DNA of 5,958 nt from Flavobacteriales bacterium UBA2798 (GCA_002351955.1 DEHO01000056.1:3437-9394), one strand, 5' to 3'. Shown: positions 1-5,958, counted from the first letter of the stretch. Program-made: numbers and translations. Notes: generated from the sequence alone by a model not told the origin.

Positions 1-470
1 TTCATGGTCATGGAAACCGACATCTCATTCAGCGGAATCTGATCGAAAAGAATTTTCATATCCAAAACCGAATCGATAGCGACACCCGCTTTTCCTACAT
101 CACCTTTTACCCGCTCATGATCACTGTCGTATCCGCGATGTGTAGCAAGATCGAAGGCAACAGACAAACCTTTTTGACCGGCAGCGAGGTTGCGGCGGTA
201 AAATGCATTCGATTCTTCCGCAGTGGAAAATCCGGCATACTGACGAATGGTCCAGGGACGAATAGCGTACATACTCGCATAGGGTCCGCGCAGGAATGGT
301 GGTGCTCCTGCAATAAAAGAAGATTGAACAGTATCTTTTACATCTTCCTTTCGGTAAAACGATGAAAGTGAAATCTGTTCCGGTGTAATCCAGGCATTTT
401 CCTGTGCTTTGGGTTGATTCTTGTTTTCGTTGGAATCAACAATTGTGATTGGTGGAAATTCAGGTCTCAT
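1..470 (-). CDS. mutB: Methylmalonyl-CoA mutase large (catalytic) subunit, N-terminal part, cut by the window edge
   Basis: This subunit carries the active site of adenosylcobalamin-dependent methylmalonyl-CoA mutase, a cytoplasmic enzyme that interconverts (R)-methylmalonyl-CoA and succinyl-CoA in propionate metabolism. I translated 156 complete codons from the ATG at 470-468; the rest lies beyond position 1. After a variable stretch of about 50 residues comes the family block RGPYASMYAIRPWTIRQYAG (residues 61-80), then FSTAEESNAFYRRNLAAGQ (81-99), LSVAFDLATHRGYDSDH (102-118), GDVGKAGVAID (123-133) and MSVSMTM at the cut. By comparison with the Propionibacterium enzyme, Arg61 and Tyr68 match the substrate-contacting Arg82 and Tyr89. 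The TIM barrel remainder and the C-terminal B12-binding domain (DxHxxG motif) are not visible. The start overlaps the stop of the preceding small gene by four bases (ATGA), so translation is probably coupled. The assignment is secure; E. coli Sbm/ScpA is a close homologue of the same activity. Confidence 0.96.
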   Translation of the reverse strand, partial: MRPEFPPITIVDSNENKNQPKAQENAWITPEQISLSSFYRKEDVKDTVQSSFIAGAPPFLRGPYASMYAIRPWTIRQYAGFSTAEESNAFYRRNLAAGQKGLSVAFDLATHRGYDSDHERVKGDVGKAGVAIDSVLDMKILFDQIPLNEMSVSMTM

Positions 471-478
471 GTTGCCTG
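467..478 (-). promoter_or_regulatory. ATGA stop/start overlap with weak AGG ribosome-binding site for mutB
   Basis: On the minus strand the ATG of mutB (470-468) overlaps the TGA stop of the STAS-like gene (469-467). A short AGG (477-475) lies four bases before the ATG and is the only Shine-Dalgarno-like element at any start in this window. The overlap fixes the mutB start and suggests that ribosomes finishing the small gene re-initiate on mutB. Coupling is inferred from the geometry alone. Confidence 0.6.
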
Positions 479-874
479 TTTTTTTAGCCATTCAATTGCC
501 TTCTCAGGATCATCAAATAAGCGGGTTGGAATATCAGGACGGAATAATAAAATGAATCCGTTCATGACAATACGTGATAAAGGTGATGCAACCAATGCTG
601 CAGCTGCCGTAGAAAATCCAGGCATCTGCTTTGAAATAAATTGTTGTTTGTCGCGACTTAAATGACGGAGTTGACGAATATCGGAAAGGAAAATCGATCG
701 TTCTCCGTTTTGAACAGATTTCGCTGCTGATACATCTTTTTCCAGATCAGAAATTGTAGTATGCACATCATTTCCGGCTTCCAATTCATAGAGCAACAAA
801 CCATCCGACCACTTCGAAAATGTGCCGGTGCCACCTTGAGCGGTGGAAATGATATGGAATCCGTTTCTGATCAT
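467..874 (-). CDS. Small STAS/SpoIIAA-like domain protein (DUF7793-like) between the two mutase subunits
   Basis: This 135-residue cytoplasmic protein has no signal peptide and no convincing membrane segment. Its pattern fits the small Bacteroidota STAS/SpoIIAA-like family that I recall as DUF7793. It has a beta-rich N-terminal half (residues 20-40), a helix and strand ending in IFLSDIRQLRHLS (61-73), a helix with an Ala-rich segment (FSTAAAALVASPLSRIVMN, 87-105), and the typical tail PTRLFDDPEKAIEWLKK (116-132). I see no anti-sigma-antagonist DSSG phosphorylation motif; the SDIRQLRHLS segment sits roughly where one would be, so switching by Ser phosphorylation is not supported. The ATG shares one base with the mutA stop, and the stop overlaps the mutB start by four bases, so it is embedded in the mutase operon. 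Its role is unknown. A regulator, assembly factor or stabiliser of the mutase is possible by context only. That it is a real gene is very likely; the family name is from memory of the pattern. Confidence 0.8.
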   Translation of the reverse strand: MIRNGFHIISTAQGGTGTFSKWSDGLLLYELEAGNDVHTTISDLEKDVSAAKSVQNGERSIFLSDIRQLRHLSRDKQQFISKQMPGFSTAAAALVASPLSRIVMNGFILLFRPDIPTRLFDDPEKAIEWLKKQAT

Positions 875-2280
875 TAAACGGAAGCAGGAATTTCAGTTTC
901 GGAAATACGGAAACACTCCAGTGCTTTGAATTCTTTTAGAGAAGCGGGAATTTTAGAAGTTAAATCTGCTTTCTTTTTTTGGGGATCAGGATATACATTT
1001 ACACCAATCATCCGAATCTTTTTAGATCTGAAATCGGATCGTAACTGTTCAGCAGAAAATGAACACTCTTCAACCAGTTTTCCTGTTACAATATAATTCA
1101 GAATTCCTCCGTCTTTTTCAATACTTCTAAATTTTTCCCATGCAAACTGAATGAGTTGTTGAGTAAGTTCCTCCACAAAAAATGATCCTCCGGCAGGATC
1201 AACAATCTTATCCAAATGCGATTCTTCACGGAGCAAGAGCTGGATATTTCTTCCCATTCTGGTACTGAAATCGGAGTTTGTACCATCGAATGCTGCTATA
1301 CTAAAGGCATCGCATCCACCTGCTATTCCTGCAAATGCTTCGGTGGTAAAACGCAACAAATTGGAATAGGGATCCTGATGCGATTGGAATAAACCTGAAG
1401 TTTCTCCAATGATAAAGGCATTATGTGAACACGAATGTTTCGGTTGATACGCTTTAATTACGTTCGCCCATAACTCACGAAATGCACGGTTTTTTGCAAG
1501 ACTAAAATAAAAATCTACGGATGATGCAAATCGGAATTCAATATGCGAAGCTGCATCGTCAATAGTCAATCCCGCATTAACAAGTGCATTCAAATATTCA
1601 TGTCCATGTGCAAGCGCAAATGCTAATTCCTGAACTGTTGTTGCACCTGCATTATGATAAATCGATGCGTTAATCGTTACAGTACGGAATCGTCCCTGAT
1701 TGGCTTTCCGTTCTTTTGCAAGTTTTGTAACGGAATGTGCGTGGTATTCTCCAAAACCTCCATTTAATAATCCCTGTGAAATCGGATCATTTTCTACCGC
1801 ACCTCGCATGGCCTGCGAATCTGCTCCTGTTTGCTCAAAAAGTTCTGCATACCATTGGTAAACTTCAGTTGGATTGTTCATACCCCGAAAACGAACTTCA
1901 ATGAATTGGATACCGATATCCTTCAACAATGATTTCATTTCATTCTTCGAAGAAATCGTACCGCAAAATGTAATTGATGAAGCTCCGGAATCAAGCGCTT
2001 TTAATGCTGATTTATTTGCTTCCTCCGGCATAGCACTGATCTGAATTTCCTGATCAATTTCCCATTGTTGAGATTGGGTATTGCGTGTACGGCGGTAAGG
2101 ATACACTCCGGGTGAACCGGCTTCGCTTGACGTGTTGTAAAATGGCTCCAGTGAAAATCCCTCACGCGTATGCCATATCAGAGAATCCTTGTAATCTTTT
2201 CCTTTAAGCTCCTTGTTCAGAAGCTCAATCCATTTCTCCGTTGATAAGGGGGTAAATCCTGCAAGTAAATTCTCGTTCAT
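874..2280 (-). CDS. mutA: Methylmalonyl-CoA mutase small (non-catalytic) subunit
   Basis: This 468-residue protein is the small subunit that pairs with MutB in the heterodimeric mutase; in studied heterodimers it is structural and binds no cobalamin. Family motifs are clear: GVYPYRRTR (residues 58-66) where catalytic subunits have the RPWTIRQYAG block, SIYHNAGATTVQELAFALA (206-224), ETSGLFQSHQDPYSNLLRFT (293-312), and GRNIQLLLREESHLDKIVDP with AGGSFFVE (343-370). The chain ends shortly after IGVNVYPDP (425-433), in the linker that precedes the B12-binding domain in longer homologues. The Propionibacterium small subunit is about 640 residues, so this is the short form without that domain, as is usual in Bacteroidota; I do not read it as a truncation. 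The ATG at 2280 gives the conserved N-terminus (STEKWIELLNKELKGKDY) and has no Shine-Dalgarno before it. The TAA stop shares its last A with the next gene's ATG. It lies 45 bp downstream of the secreted-protein gene on the same strand. Confidence 0.96.
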   Translation of the reverse strand: MNENLLAGFTPLSTEKWIELLNKELKGKDYKDSLIWHTREGFSLEPFYNTSSEAGSPGVYPYRRTRNTQSQQWEIDQEIQISAMPEEANKSALKALDSGASSITFCGTISSKNEMKSLLKDIGIQFIEVRFRGMNNPTEVYQWYAELFEQTGADSQAMRGAVENDPISQGLLNGGFGEYHAHSVTKLAKERKANQGRFRTVTINASIYHNAGATTVQELAFALAHGHEYLNALVNAGLTIDDAASHIEFRFASSVDFYFSLAKNRAFRELWANVIKAYQPKHSCSHNAFIIGETSGLFQSHQDPYSNLLRFTTEAFAGIAGGCDAFSIAAFDGTNSDFSTRMGRNIQLLLREESHLDKIVDPAGGSFFVEELTQQLIQFAWEKFRSIEKDGGILNYIVTGKLVEECSFSAEQLRSDFRSKKIRMIGVNVYPDPQKKKADLTSKIPASLKEFKALECFRISETEIPASV

Positions 2281-2325
2281 TGATGGTAGATTGAGGCTGC
2301 TAATTTAGCAATTCCCCCTCACCTG

Positions 2326-4695
2326 TCAGCGGACAATCATTAGTCGCAAGGCTTCACCATTTTCGGTCAAAAAGAGGTATAATCCGTCTTCAATCCCTGT
2401 ATCCGAGAGCGTTAACCTCGAATGTTCCGTATTTCCCGCCTGAATCAATCGTCCGTTCACATCAAAAATACTCCAGTTCCCTATTTGAGATCCGTTCAAC
2501 ATTTCAACCGAGAATTGCCCGTTATTGGGATTTGGAAAAAGCCGAATTCCGTTTTTATTTTCCACAGTACCATCACTTAACTGATCTCCCTCCGACACAT
2601 AAAAACGATCGAGTCCGGCCTCGAGAATATGGTAACCAAGACTTTGATCATCTTCAATGGAAAGTATCATGCGCATATTGGCAGTTGGCGTAATGAAAGA
2701 AGAAATTGGAAATCCAACTTCAATCCATTGCGACAGATCTGTATTAAAAAAGTGTACAGCTTCCAATAGCACAGTATCCATTCCATTACTTAGGTAAATG
2801 AACAAGGTATCATTAGGAGCCCAGGGTGTATTACGGATAAAAAACCAGCGGTAATAAGCCAGCCAGGGATCGGTATACTGCGTTGCATCAAACACCGGAG
2901 AGATCAGCACTGCTGGACCACCATCAACATCAGCAGCAGTGTAGGTTCCTAACTGATTTCCGGTAATAAATGCTTCTTTGCCGCAATCTGTATCCACATC
3001 AAAATGCGGATTGGTAGGTGTGCCATCTGGTAATCCGGTTGCTATAGGTATTTCTCTCACCCAGTTTCCACTGACTGCATTATCGATGCTTGTCCAACCG
3101 AAATTGAGTCGAAAATCGTCGTAATACCCTTTTTTCAAACTCGCGTTTTTCGAATTGATGGATGCTGTAAATGAAACATTCTCCTCACACTGATTCCAAT
3201 GTCCCCAATGACCGGCAGAAAAATCATAAGTACCTGCCATCATATCGCTGAGAATATAATTTCCAGCGGCATCGGTGGTGGTTGTAAACAAAAAATCCTG
3301 ATTACGAAATTCAACGATTGCACCTTGTATAGGAGCGTTGGTGATTTGTTCCAGTACTTGTCCGGTAACTGTAATCGGATTTAGCGGATTAAGAAAACCG
3401 TTTGCAAAAACAGTGTCTCCGGCGATCAGATTTACATTGTAAACCGTATCAGGTTCAAATCCGGGTTTGTAAAAAACGATATCATACGAGCCCGGACTCA
3501 CTATCCCCGTTTTGTAAATTCCATTTATAAGCGAAGAAGTAACAATCGGGTGATTTAAAATAGCGATTTGCGCATTAGCTATCGGATCATTCGACACCTG
3601 ATTTCTAACCATACCATGGAGATAACATCCGCGAACATAATTGGGTGTAAAAACATACAATCCATTCTCAATGTCAGAAGCAACAATTGTTCCTGAGGGA
3701 AAATAAGGAAAGGCACCCCAAATACTGTTGAATCCATTTCCGGTAAGAGGAGAAACATCATAATTACCCACTTCAATAAGATTTGCGGGATCGGCAGCAT
3801 CATGAATTACAACTCCGTCTCGGTAATAGGATGTGACTAAATAACCGTCTCGGTAAAGAACATTATGAGGAATTGAATTGGAGCCCGGATTCGATTTAAT
3901 CTGATCGATCTCCCGTATGTTCCCCAGATCACTGATATCGTATGCTGAAATGGGCGCTCCTCCTACTTCATCAGTAGCAAAAAGTGCATCACCATCGTTA
4001 CTGATCCAGCAATTATGGGTAAATGCCATTGGAGTAACTTGTTGAGCAAGTACTATGGGATTGGATTTCGTACTGATATCTATAACCTGAAAAAAACCGT
4101 CGTAAATATGCGCTGCATATAGCGTATCTCCTCTCGCGTACGAATCATGCACATAATATACATCGTACATCCCAACTTCGGGAGGATTGGTTGGACTTAC
4201 ATTAAGGTCGTAAAAAATCACTCCCTGATTTCCTCGATTTGCACCGTTGATGTACAAAATTCCATTCTCGTCGATAAACAAGGAGTGTGCCCGTGTGAAT
4301 GAAGGTCCTCCATTGCCATAAAAACGATAAACCGGCAAAGTTGTACTTGCGGGTAATGGACTCAAATCGATGATCATTACTCCAACTGCTTCCTCGGTGG
4401 TGACATAGGCATAATCATGCCAGATTTTTACTTCTCTCCAAATGGAATTGCTGTCGGGAATAAAAAAAACTTCCACCGGATTATTGGGATCGGTTACATC
4501 TACGATTGAAGTTCCTTTGTTCAATCCAACAATGGCGTATTCATTGTTGTTCTCATCCACATATCCCCAAATGTTGCTGCAACCCGAATTTCGCGTTGCC
4601 TGATAATCGATATGACTTCTAAGAGTCATGTTCAATTGTGCAGAAAGTAATCCGGACAGCATACTGAAAACTGCAAGAAAAAGGAGTCGCTTCAT
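2326..4695 (-). CDS. Secreted choice-of-anchor B family protein with LVIVD-type repeats and a type IX secretion sorting domain
   Basis: This 789-residue protein is probably exported by Sec and then placed on the cell surface by the type IX secretion system. Residues 1-20 form a signal peptide with likely cleavage after SAQ. Residues about 21-352 are a beta-propeller-like region with repeats such as GTSIVDVTDPNNPVEV (61-76), GFFQVIDISTKSNPIVL (200-216) and GVVIHDAADPANLIEV (294-309), joined by His-containing turns (RAHSLFID, YVHDSYARGD, FTHNCWISNDG, IPHNVLYRDG). This is the layout of the choice-of-anchor B family. Two carboxypeptidase-regulatory-like folds follow (about 357-436 and 441-520), then a MAM/jelly-roll-like domain (about 525-700; DVDGGPAVLISPVFDATQY at 589-607). 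The C-terminal sorting domain begins at IRLFPNPNNGQFSVEM (717-732) and ends KLM-like as LRLMIVR. No catalytic motif is visible; binding or adhesion is a guess from architecture. The ATG at 4695 is chosen because it starts the signal peptide directly. Confidence 0.93.
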   Translation of the reverse strand: MKRLLFLAVFSMLSGLLSAQLNMTLRSHIDYQATRNSGCSNIWGYVDENNNEYAIVGLNKGTSIVDVTDPNNPVEVFFIPDSNSIWREVKIWHDYAYVTTEEAVGVMIIDLSPLPASTTLPVYRFYGNGGPSFTRAHSLFIDENGILYINGANRGNQGVIFYDLNVSPTNPPEVGMYDVYYVHDSYARGDTLYAAHIYDGFFQVIDISTKSNPIVLAQQVTPMAFTHNCWISNDGDALFATDEVGGAPISAYDISDLGNIREIDQIKSNPGSNSIPHNVLYRDGYLVTSYYRDGVVIHDAADPANLIEVGNYDVSPLTGNGFNSIWGAFPYFPSGTIVASDIENGLYVFTPNYVRGCYLHGMVRNQVSNDPIANAQIAILNHPIVTSSLINGIYKTGIVSPGSYDIVFYKPGFEPDTVYNVNLIAGDTVFANGFLNPLNPITVTGQVLEQITNAPIQGAIVEFRNQDFLFTTTTDAAGNYILSDMMAGTYDFSAGHWGHWNQCEENVSFTASINSKNASLKKGYYDDFRLNFGWTSIDNAVSGNWVREIPIATGLPDGTPTNPHFDVDTDCGKEAFITGNQLGTYTAADVDGGPAVLISPVFDATQYTDPWLAYYRWFFIRNTPWAPNDTLFIYLSNGMDTVLLEAVHFFNTDLSQWIEVGFPISSFITPTANMRMILSIEDDQSLGYHILEAGLDRFYVSEGDQLSDGTVENKNGIRLFPNPNNGQFSVEMLNGSQIGNWSIFDVNGRLIQAGNTEHSRLTLSDTGIEDGLYLFLTENGEALRLMIVR

Positions 4696-4713
4696 TGGTG
4701 GAGAAATATTCTA

Positions 4714-4742
4714 CAAAGTACATAAAGGAAAGCACAACCAAA
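4714..4742 (-). promoter_or_regulatory. Candidate Bacteroidota-type promoter for the secreted-protein gene
   Basis: On the minus strand TTTG (4742-4739) is followed after 17 bases by GTACTTTG (4721-4714). The Bacteroidota consensus is TTTG or TTG at -33 and TAnnTTTG at -7. The TTTG halves match, but the TA of the -7 box is out of register by one base. Initiation near 4707 would leave a leader of roughly 12 bases before the ATG at 4695. This is a weak match in AT-rich DNA. Confidence 0.3.
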
Positions 4743-4772
4743 AAAACAGTGATGAAAGGGTAGAATAATTCG

Positions 4773-4795
4773 AAAAAACGGCCACCGAACCGTTC
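4773..4795 (-). terminator. Hairpin with T-run in the divergent intergenic region (minus-strand reading)
   Basis: Read on the minus strand, AACGGTT (4794-4788) pairs with GGCCGTT (4783-4777) around a CGGT loop, giving five Watson-Crick and two G-U pairs, and a T-run (4778-4773) follows directly. One more G-U pair is possible at the base. This has the shape of an intrinsic terminator, but no gene on the minus strand ends here. It could stop antisense transcription coming out of the divergent gene, act as a leader structure upstream of the secreted-protein promoter, or be chance. Confidence 0.3.
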
Positions 4796-4802
4796 ACTTA
4801 AC

Positions 4803-4858
4803 AGGCAATATGGTATTAAATCGTTGGGAATTAAGATTTTCATCAACGAATATTGCCT
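4803..4858. repeat. 9-bp perfect inverted repeat flanking a 38-bp spacer, ending just before a start codon
   Basis: AGGCAATAT (4803-4811) and ATATTGCCT (4850-4858) are exact reverse complements separated by 38 bases. The right arm ends one base before the ATG at 4860. If transcription of the downstream gene starts before 4803, the arms would pair in the mRNA and occlude the ribosome-loading region. As DNA the pair could be two operator half-sites. Extension outward or inward from the nine bases fails, so it is a discrete match. Confidence 0.45.
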
Positions 4859-4859
4859 T

Positions 4860-5330
4860 ATGAAAAATGATGAAATCGTCCAGATCGTTTATTGTGAGCA
4901 TTTCGGCTGGAAGGAAATGCTTTACATTCAGTTGTATATAGATGGGTCTTTCGTTTTGCGTTCGCGTAAAGGCGCTGATGGAATGCCCGTTTCCGTTCGT
5001 ACGACTGAATTATCTGAAGAGGTGAAACAACTTTTTTTGCTTAGCAGAAATGTTTTTGAAGAGAACGGAATTCATTTTTTCAAAAAGAATGAAGATGATT
5101 GCACCCGGAGTCTTCTTTTTATTGGTGAATCACAACAAAGGAAAAAACAGCTCCATTACGACGAAAAGCAGGATGATCTCTATTCTAAATTATTAGATCG
5201 ATTCAGCACTTTTGGAAATCAATTTATTTTGGAACCGGGGAATTCTTATGTAGCCAGTGATCATCCGTTAAGCCTCCATCGTCCTGCACCGGAGTTTAAA
5301 TTACCAAAAGGCAAAGTCTTTGACCGCTAG
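4860..5330 (+). CDS. Unrecognised soluble 156-residue protein
   Basis: I do not recognise this protein. From the ATG at 4860 it is 156 residues, starting MKNDEIVQIVYCEHFGWKEM. It has no signal peptide and no membrane segment. The N-terminal third alternates hydrophobic and polar residues (about 6-50, with LYIQLYIDGSFVLRSR at 21-36) and looks beta-rich. ELSEEVKQLFLLSRNVFEEN (50-69) looks like an amphipathic helix. A charged middle (76-110, Lys/Glu/Asp/Gln-rich) and a Pro-rich C-terminus (HRPAPEFKLPKGKVFDR, 140-156) follow. Two cysteines (12 and 81) do not form a metal-binding pattern. A TTG at 4824 would add 12 residues, but the inverted repeat and the better start triplet favour 4860. It is transcribed away from the secreted-protein gene across a 164-bp gap. 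Codon use looks like its neighbours and the frame is open for its full length, so it is very likely a real gene; function is unknown. Confidence 0.75.
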   Translation: MKNDEIVQIVYCEHFGWKEMLYIQLYIDGSFVLRSRKGADGMPVSVRTTELSEEVKQLFLLSRNVFEENGIHFFKKNEDDCTRSLLFIGESQQRKKQLHYDEKQDDLYSKLLDRFSTFGNQFILEPGNSYVASDHPLSLHRPAPEFKLPKGKVFDR

Positions 5331-5341
5331 ACAACAAGACT

Positions 5342-5354
5342 ACTGATAATCAGT
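5342..5354 (+). terminator. Weak hairpin just after the unknown gene, possible terminator
   Basis: ACTGA (5342-5346) pairs with TCAGT (5350-5354) around a TAA loop, eleven bases after the stop codon. A T-run (ATTTTT, near 5363-5368) follows after a gap of about ten bases instead of directly, so a classical intrinsic terminator is only weakly supported. Position after a stop codon is the best argument for it. Confidence 0.3.
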
Positions 5355-5383
5355 GAATTGATATTTTTAGTTTTCGTTACAGA

Positions 5384-5399
5384 AATAATACTTATTATT
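5384..5399. repeat. AT-only 7-bp inverted repeat in the gap between the two plus-strand genes
   Basis: AATAATA (5384-5390) and TATTATT (5393-5399) are exact reverse complements separated by CT. The right half with the next base reads TATTATTG, one mismatch from the -7 box TAnnTTTG, but no TTTG lies at a suitable distance upstream. It may be only AT-rich intergenic sequence. Confidence 0.25.
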
Positions 5400-5471
5400 G
5401 CTGCACGATTCAGGACTTCATGTCCAATTCGAATCAAAAAAAAACCACTTTTTATTTATTTCCCATACAGC

Positions 5472-5485
5472 TGAACGCATGTTCA
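5472..5485. repeat. Small dyad TGAAC-GCAT-GTTCA upstream of the 5538 gene
   Basis: TGAAC (5472-5476) and GTTCA (5481-5485) are perfect reverse complements around GCAT, 52 bases before the next start codon. An 8-bp palindrome GGGATCCC (5493-5500) follows closely. The dyad could be a repressor half-site pair or a leader hairpin; five pairs are too few to exclude chance. The remainder of 5331-5537 is AT-rich with A and T tracts and no credible gene. Confidence 0.3.
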
Positions 5486-5537
5486 ATTTACCGGGATCCC
5501 CCCATTGAATGCATTTACATATTCCATTTTTTTACGA

Positions 5538-5958
5538 ATGAACGACGACAAGCCCAAACGCAAGCGTATTGTGAAGCCGGAAAAGGCAGGTTCCTCAGCA
5601 ATTAAAGGAACAGAAGAAAATGAAAATTCAGCCTCCCAACAGGAAGGTCCGAAAAAAAGAGGCCGTAAGCCAAAAGCTGAATCCGAAGCTCCTAAAGTAG
5701 TTGATGAGGAAGCGGTATTATCGCTCGCATTTAACGACGATCCGGATCCTGTTGATGAAGAGGAGGAAATCTACAGAGCACCTGTTGTATCAGATGATGA
5801 TGACGACGATGACGACGACGATGACAGTGATGAGGACAGCAATGAAAATGTAAGTCCACAAGAAGAAAGACAATCTGTAAATCCGGAACCTATAGTACGT
5901 ACTTCTGCTCCTGAAATTACTTCGGGTGAGCAAAGCAATCCTCCGGTACAACAGCAAC
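5538..5958 (+). CDS. N-terminal, charged and probably disordered part of an unidentified protein, cut by the window edge
   Basis: The frame opens at ATG 5538-5540 and stays open for 140 codons to the edge; the nearest upstream in-frame stop is TGA at 5472-5474 and no other ATG lies between. The sequence begins MNDDKPKRKRIVKPEK, has an AT-hook-like basic patch KKRGRKPKAE (residues 39-48), an acidic stretch (DPDPVDEEEEIY, 68-79), a run of eleven Asp (86-96) and a Ser/Pro/Gln/Asn-rich end (PPVQQQ at the cut). No folded domain, signal peptide or membrane segment is visible. Such basic-then-acidic, Gln/Asn-rich regions occur in Bacteroidota transcription terminator Rho between its N-terminal helical domain and its RNA-binding core, and in other nucleic-acid-binding proteins. 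Here the usual Rho N-terminal helical domain is missing, and none of the upstream frames encodes it, so Rho is only one candidate. There is no Shine-Dalgarno sequence before the ATG. The gene is likely real; its identity is open. Confidence 0.72.
   Translation, partial: MNDDKPKRKRIVKPEKAGSSAIKGTEENENSASQQEGPKKRGRKPKAESEAPKVVDEEAVLSLAFNDDPDPVDEEEEIYRAPVVSDDDDDDDDDDDSDEDSNENVSPQEERQSVNPEPIVRTSAPEITSGEQSNPPVQQQ

Noticed and set aside
107..665. Open frames on both strands across the mutB and STAS-like genes
   Set aside because: They lie in alternate frames of strongly conserved genes and encode no recognisable protein.
1098..1286. Minus-strand open frame of 62 codons inside mutA
   Set aside because: It is a shifted-frame reading of the conserved GRNIQLLLREES to DPAGGSFF region of mutA.
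874..2280. mutA as a truncated pseudogene because it lacks the B12-binding domain
   Set aside because: The frame is intact, the core motifs are present, and short small subunits without that domain are usual in this group.
2299..2325. Promoter for mutA with TAAATTAG as a -7 box (minus strand)
   Set aside because: It misses the TAnnTTTG consensus at a key position, and the nearest upstream TTG is 26 bases away, outside the usual spacing.
3199..3803. Open frames on both strands inside the secreted-protein gene
   Set aside because: They overlap continuous, domain-matched coding sequence in the correct frame.
4619..4846. Minus-strand open frame of 75 codons covering the divergent gap and the start of the secreted-protein gene
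   Set aside because: It overlaps the signal peptide region in another frame, and its composition reflects AT-rich non-coding sequence.
4824..4862. TTG at 4824 as the start of the unknown gene
   Set aside because: It is a rare start in this group, lies inside the inverted-repeat spacer and adds residues with no visible conserved feature; the ATG at 4860 is more plausible.
5420..5605. Plus-strand open frame of 61 codons beginning MSNSNQKKTTFYLF
   Set aside because: It overlaps the start of the better-supported 5538 gene in another frame, is Phe/Ile/Tyr-rich from AT-rich intergenic DNA, and resembles no protein.
5789..5827. GAT/GAC trinucleotide run as a microsatellite or repeat element
   Set aside because: It is in frame and encodes the Asp run with mixed GAT and GAC codons, so it is coding low complexity and not a separate repeat element.

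Overview
The window looks like chromosomal DNA of a member of the Bacteroidota, probably Flavobacteriales-like. Three things point there. The large secreted protein ends in a type IX secretion (Por) sorting domain. Methylmalonyl-CoA mutase is split into two subunits, and the small one has no B12-binding domain. None of the genes has a strong Shine-Dalgarno sequence. I cannot name a genus.

Minus-strand block (1-4695). Read in the direction of transcription, it holds a secreted multidomain 'choice-of-anchor B' protein (4695-2326), the methylmalonyl-CoA mutase small subunit (mutA, 2280-874), a small STAS/SpoIIAA-like protein (874-467), and the start of the mutase large subunit (mutB, from 470, running off the left edge). 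The last three are fused end to start: a TAATG junction shares one base and an ATGA junction shares four. They should be translated as a coupled unit that makes the adenosylcobalamin-dependent mutase interconverting (R)-methylmalonyl-CoA and succinyl-CoA. The middle gene is not a known part of that enzyme and is the most intriguing point in the window. The secreted protein lies 45 bp upstream of mutA with no clear terminator between, so read-through is possible, but no functional link is evident.

Divergent intergenic region (4696-4859). It carries a weak Bacteroidota-type promoter candidate for the secreted protein, a compact hairpin followed by a T-run on the minus strand, and a 9-bp inverted repeat whose right arm ends one base before the start codon of the next gene.

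Plus-strand block (4860-5958). It holds an unrecognised 156-residue soluble protein (4860-5330), a 207-bp AT-rich gap with several small inverted repeats, and the first 140 codons of a highly charged, probably disordered protein with an 11-Asp run (from 5538, running off the right edge). That last gene could be the N-terminal region of a large nucleic-acid-binding protein such as Rho, but no folded domain is inside the window to prove it.

I saw no tRNA, rRNA, CRISPR array, insertion sequence or integrase, and no clear novel multi-gene system. The best leads are the STAS-like gene embedded in the mutase operon and the leader of the unknown gene.
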